Part shown: positions 5,846-8,195 of the stretch, piece by piece
Layout of the letters: every line of letters starts with the position of its first letter
Position numbering within the stretch: the stretch's first letter is position 1
Assembly: GCA_004297495.1 (NCBI GenBank)
Contig: SCTL01000450.1
Coordinates: forward strand, 1 to 8,195
Direction: 5' to 3'
DNA: 8,195 bases
Origin: Verrucomicrobiota bacterium
GTDB taxonomy: Bacteria; Verrucomicrobiota; Verrucomicrobiia; Limisphaerales; JADLHS01
Position numbers and translations under genes: made by a program
The notes under the pieces: generated by a model
Databases searched by the model: none
Told to the model about the DNA's origin: nothing
What the model saw: the letters and a program-made list of their open reading frames with translations, nothing else

Positions 5846-6006
5846 GTTCTCCCTCACCCTGACCCTCTCCCGCTGGGAGAGGGAAAAGCGATTGGACGCG
5901 CGCAACAAACTCGACTGCTCCAGAACAATCGCCGACTCAAGACTCCGAAGAAATCGGCGAACGATTCTCCCTCTCCCAGCGGGAGAGGGCTGGGGTGAGG
6001 GAGAAC
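5846..6006. repeat. Composite palindromic element (MITE-like) between methyltransferase and dehydratase genes
   Basis: Two 45-bp arms, 5846-5890 and 5962-6006, are reverse complements at 40 of 45 positions around a 71 bp centre. Each arm carries its own perfect hairpin: CCCTCTCCC..GGGAGAGGG with a 3-nt loop, at 5863-5883 and 5969-5989. The centre holds another perfect 7-bp inverted pair, TCGCCGA (5929-5935) and TCGGCGA (5954-5960). The arms resemble the CCCTCACCC/CCCTCTCCC..GGGAGAGGG repeats I recall from intergenic regions of many bacteria. It encodes no protein and I see no clear target-site duplication. It accounts for most of the 226 bp spacer and could end or protect the upstream message. 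Confidence 0.8.
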
Positions 6007-6027
6007 GCCACGAAATCATGCGACAAT

Positions 6028-7320
6028 TCAATCGCCCTTGCCGACGAGATGGACCGTGGGCATCGGCAGCAGGAATTTGCCGCCGCGATTCAGGAAGTCT
6101 GCCTCGCGCTTCTTGAACTCTTCCATGAAGTGCCACGGCAGCACGAAGTAATAATCCGGCTTCTGCTTGCGCGAGTCTTCCTCCGAAATGATCGGGACGT
6201 TCGTGCCGATGGTGCGCGTGCCGTGCTTGATGGGATTGCGGTCGGCAATCGCGGGTAACAAATCGGGCGTCACGCCGAGATATTGCAGCGTCGTGTTGCC
6301 TTTCGTCGAAGCGCCGTAGCCGTGAACCAGTTTCTTTTGTTTCTTCGCCTTCGCGAGGAACGCGCGCAGGTCTTTGCGAATCTTCTGAATGTTCTTGCGG
6401 AACACGGCGTAAGGCTTGTCCGTGTCGAGCGCCATTTCAAATTCTTCAACGCGGAGTTTCTGCACGCGCACCTTGGCTTCGGCGCTGGGCTTCGTTTTGC
6501 CGGCGTGACCGACGCAAATCCGAAAACTGCCGCCGTTGCAGTCGTTGAGCGTCACGTCCACGACTTCGAGATCGTGTTCGGCAAAGAGTCGTTCCATCGG
6601 CGCGAGCGAATAGTATTCCAGATGCTCGTGGCAGATGGTGTCGAAGCTGTTCATCTTGAGCATGAGCGGCAGGTAGCTCAGTTCCAGAATCCAGATGCCG
6701 TCGTCATGCAGGCACGCCGCGATGTCACCGACGAATTTGTGCGGGTTCTCCAGGTCGTAGAACATCGCGATGGACGTGATGACCTTGGCTTTCTCGTTCG
6801 GATACGCGGTGCGGAAAGCTTCGGCGGAGAAGAAATCATTCACCACTTGCAAGCCGGCGGCGCGGGCGTGCTTCACCATGTCGGACGGATCAATGCCGAG
6901 CTTGCGCAGGCCGTCCGTGCGATACGACTTGAGCAACGTGCCGTCGTTGCAGCCGATGTCCACCACGATGTCGCCGGATTGCAGCTTGATCGTGTCCTCG
7001 GCGGTCTGGCTGATCGAACCGAGGTGATCGCGCATGGATTGGTTGATGCCGGACTGATAGAAATAGGAGTGATACAGAATCCGCGGCGGCGTGCTGTGAC
7101 GGAGTTGAACGAGGCCGCAGGCGTTTTCGGCTTTGAGCGGATCACAGCGGACGAGATCGAGCGGGATGCGGCGTTGCACGGGCGGTTTGCCGTCCGGGCC
7201 CATGAACGCGCCGGCGATGTATTGATCGCCCAGCGAGAGGACGGGCGTGAACGATTTGTTGCCGCAGATGCGGCAGGTCTCGCGCGTGACGAGCAGCGGT
7301 GAGAATAACAAATTGGCCAT
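6028..7320 (-). CDS. SAM-dependent sugar C-methyltransferase with N-terminal zinc-binding domain
   Basis: The three-part architecture matches NDP-hexose C-methyltransferases such as TylCIII, NovU and TcaB9. The N-terminal zinc-binding domain has C16/C19 (CRICG) and C59/C68. The class I SAM-binding domain has motif I DIGCNDGT (121-128), with D144 in LGIDPS after strand 2. The active-site segment FDTICHEHLEYYS (226-238) supplies the conserved H231-E232-H233 and tyrosines. The C-terminal domain carries GYGASTKGNT (334-343). The enzyme would add a methyl carbon next to the keto group of an NDP-4-keto-6-deoxysugar in the cytosol. The 430-residue length is near the 400-420 usual for the family, and all cysteines of the metal site are kept. 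The next gene downstream is a sugar 4,6-dehydratase, which could make its substrate. The start is 15 residues before the first zinc cysteine and has no Shine-Dalgarno. The glycoamylase-like gene ends 60 bp upstream on the same strand. Other members modify amides or unknown sugars, so the exact substrate is open. Confidence 0.88.
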   Translation of the reverse strand: MANLLFSPLLVTRETCRICGNKSFTPVLSLGDQYIAGAFMGPDGKPPVQRRIPLDLVRCDPLKAENACGLVQLRHSTPPRILYHSYFYQSGINQSMRDHLGSISQTAEDTIKLQSGDIVVDIGCNDGTLLKSYRTDGLRKLGIDPSDMVKHARAAGLQVVNDFFSAEAFRTAYPNEKAKVITSIAMFYDLENPHKFVGDIAACLHDDGIWILELSYLPLMLKMNSFDTICHEHLEYYSLAPMERLFAEHDLEVVDVTLNDCNGGSFRICVGHAGKTKPSAEAKVRVQKLRVEEFEMALDTDKPYAVFRKNIQKIRKDLRAFLAKAKKQKKLVHGYGASTKGNTTLQYLGVTPDLLPAIADRNPIKHGTRTIGTNVPIISEEDSRKQKPDYYFVLPWHFMEEFKKREADFLNRGGKFLLPMPTVHLVGKGD

Positions 7321-7380
7321 CGGGCGCAGAGGCTAAAGGGGGAGAGCCGTTGAAACAAATCGAAAATTCCCGCCGGACGG

Positions 7381-8195
7381 TCAGGCGGTCGCGGTAAATC
7401 CAACCTTGGTCAGCGCCGCGCGAACCTCGTCATTCTTCATGAAGGTGTTCCAGACGAAACTGGTCCGCGCATTTTCAGCCATGAGCAGCGTGATGCCGGT
7501 GTTGATGGCGATTTGGTCTTTGGCGGACCAGCCGGTCAAGGGGTTGAAGGCGTCCACGAAACCGTAGCGATTCCAAGCGGTGTCGCCGAATCGCTCGCGC
7601 GCGTGACGCAGGACTTGCAGGCAGTCCGCCGGCAAAAACGGGAGCGAGCCGCCGGCGGCACAAGGCACCACCGAGCCGTCTATCGGCCCTTGCCGCGGCG
7701 GCCCGCCCCAGATCGCGTAACCTTGCGGCGATTCGGAGGCCGTGATGCCCCAGAGTTCGTCGCTGTAGAGCGGGAATTCATCCCGCAGTTCGCCGCAGAA
7801 GCGCCGATGCACCCGCGTGGCGAGCGCGGAGTTTTCAAAATAATCCGCGTGCGCATCCGCCTTGTCGCGGAAATCAAACCACGCGTGCGCGTATTGATGG
7901 ATGAAGAGCGGCGCGTCGGCGTCAATGTAACGGGTGCCGCCGTAGCGTGCCACGGGCCGTCGCCACGCATCCCACGCCGTGGCGGGAATCGCGTGTTGCT
8001 TCGCGCCGATGGCCAGCAGGTAGAGCATCATGTGTTCGCAGTACGTGTCCCAACGCGCCGGCAAAATGCCCTGCTCCGGCGTCCAGCCGTGGCTGAGATA
8101 CGGGCCGTCCTGGAAGAGCCATTGCCAGTCCACCCGTTCGTAAATCGCGCTGGCATGCTGGGCCACTTCGGTGTCATTGAAGTGCTGTTTGCAGG
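7381..8195 (-). CDS. Glycoamylase-like glycoside hydrolase (PF10091-type domain), 5' partial
   Basis: This is the C-terminal part of a carbohydrate-active protein whose domain is shared by stand-alone bacterial hydrolases and by the central domain of cyclic beta-1,2-glucan synthases. The frame is open to the right edge: about nine further residues (CKQHFNDTE) precede the GTG at 8166, which is internal. Counting from that GTG, family features include YERVDWQW (9-16), HGWTPEQG (26-33), PLFIHQYAHAWFDFRDK (86-102), YFENSALATRVHRRFC (109-124), LWGITASESPQGY (138-150), WGGPPRQGPIDGSV (153-166), GGSLPFLP (172-179), RYGFVDAFNP (200-209) and WNTFMKN (239-245). The domain runs to the normal C-terminus, so only the N-terminal part is lost. 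In this family an export signal often lies at the N-terminus, which cannot be seen here. It likely acts on a glucan in the envelope, but linkage and substrate are unknown. No cyclic-glucan synthase module is visible in this window. Confidence 0.9.
   Translation of the reverse strand, partial: CKQHFNDTEVAQHASAIYERVDWQWLFQDGPYLSHGWTPEQGILPARWDTYCEHMMLYLLAIGAKQHAIPATAWDAWRRPVARYGGTRYIDADAPLFIHQYAHAWFDFRDKADAHADYFENSALATRVHRRFCGELRDEFPLYSDELWGITASESPQGYAIWGGPPRQGPIDGSVVPCAAGGSLPFLPADCLQVLRHARERFGDTAWNRYGFVDAFNPLTGWSAKDQIAINTGITLLMAENARTSFVWNTFMKNDEVRAALTKVGFTATA

Noticed and set aside
5840..6012. Target-site duplication flanking the composite palindrome
   Set aside because: The flanks TGAAAC (left) and GCCACGAAAT (right) share only GAAA, too short and too loosely placed to call.
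3585..6116. An 843-codon open frame on the plus strand, opposite carA and the dehydratase gene
   Set aside because: It runs antisense to two well-recognised genes and through both palindromic elements. Its product is Arg/His-rich with no recognisable motif. High GC at third codon positions of the real genes removes stops from this frame.
6283..7302. A 339-codon plus-strand open frame opposite the methyltransferase gene
   Set aside because: It is an antisense shadow: the minus-strand protein has full zinc, SAM-binding and catalytic motifs, while this one has none.
7321..7380. Promoter or terminator in the 60 bp spacer before the methyltransferase gene
   Set aside because: The best -35/-10 pair (TTGTTT, 17 bp, TAGCCT) matches poorly and no stable hairpin with a T-run is present. 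The gene may be co-transcribed with the upstream hydrolase.
8164..8166. GTG (minus strand) as the start of the glycoamylase-like gene
   Set aside because: The frame stays open to the window edge and the residues before it fit the domain, so the real start is outside.

Overview
The window is GC-rich, gene-dense bacterial chromosome. It holds eight protein-coding genes, two of them cut by the window edges, with short spacers and no RNA gene, transposase or CRISPR array. The FHA protein (domain at the very N-terminus, Pro/Ala linker, C-terminal membrane anchor), the near absence of Shine-Dalgarno sequences and the style of the intergenic palindromes suggest a Gram-negative of the PVC group, most likely Verrucomicrobiota (Pedosphaera/Limisphaera-like). 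That placement is inferred from recalled family resemblance, not from a search.

Layout, left to right. (1) The C-terminal three quarters of a DppC/OppC-type peptide ABC transporter permease (+) ends 2 bp from a convergent beta-hydroxyacid dehydrogenase of the 3-hydroxyisobutyrate dehydrogenase family (-). (2) A 106 bp divergent spacer separates that gene from hemB (+), the zinc-type porphobilinogen synthase of tetrapyrrole synthesis. (3) A 141 bp convergent spacer, filled by a cluster of heptamer repeats and a long hairpin, separates hemB from a leftward block. (4) The leftward block, in transcription order from the right edge, is: a glycoamylase-like (PF10091-type) glycoside hydrolase, partial; a zinc-finger-containing sugar C-methyltransferase; a GDP-mannose 4,6-dehydratase-like SDR; carA (carbamoyl-phosphate synthase small subunit); and a tail-anchored FHA protein.

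The leftward genes are probably not one operon. A composite palindromic element lies between the methyltransferase and the dehydratase, a very strong 23 bp inverted repeat closes the dehydratase gene, and promoter-like sequences precede both carA and the FHA gene. The dehydratase and methyltransferase plausibly act in sequence to make a C-branched deoxysugar nucleotide for a surface glycan, and the hydrolase could trim glucans in the envelope. hemB, carA and the dehydrogenase are metabolic genes with no obvious link to that task.

No stretch over 300 bases lacks a gene. The longest spacer (5802-6027) is almost wholly the palindromic element. I found no convincing new multi-gene system. The best second-look items are the three kinds of palindromic repeat, the methyltransferase/dehydratase pair, the FHA family and the mirror-image promoter arrangement between the dehydrogenase gene and hemB.
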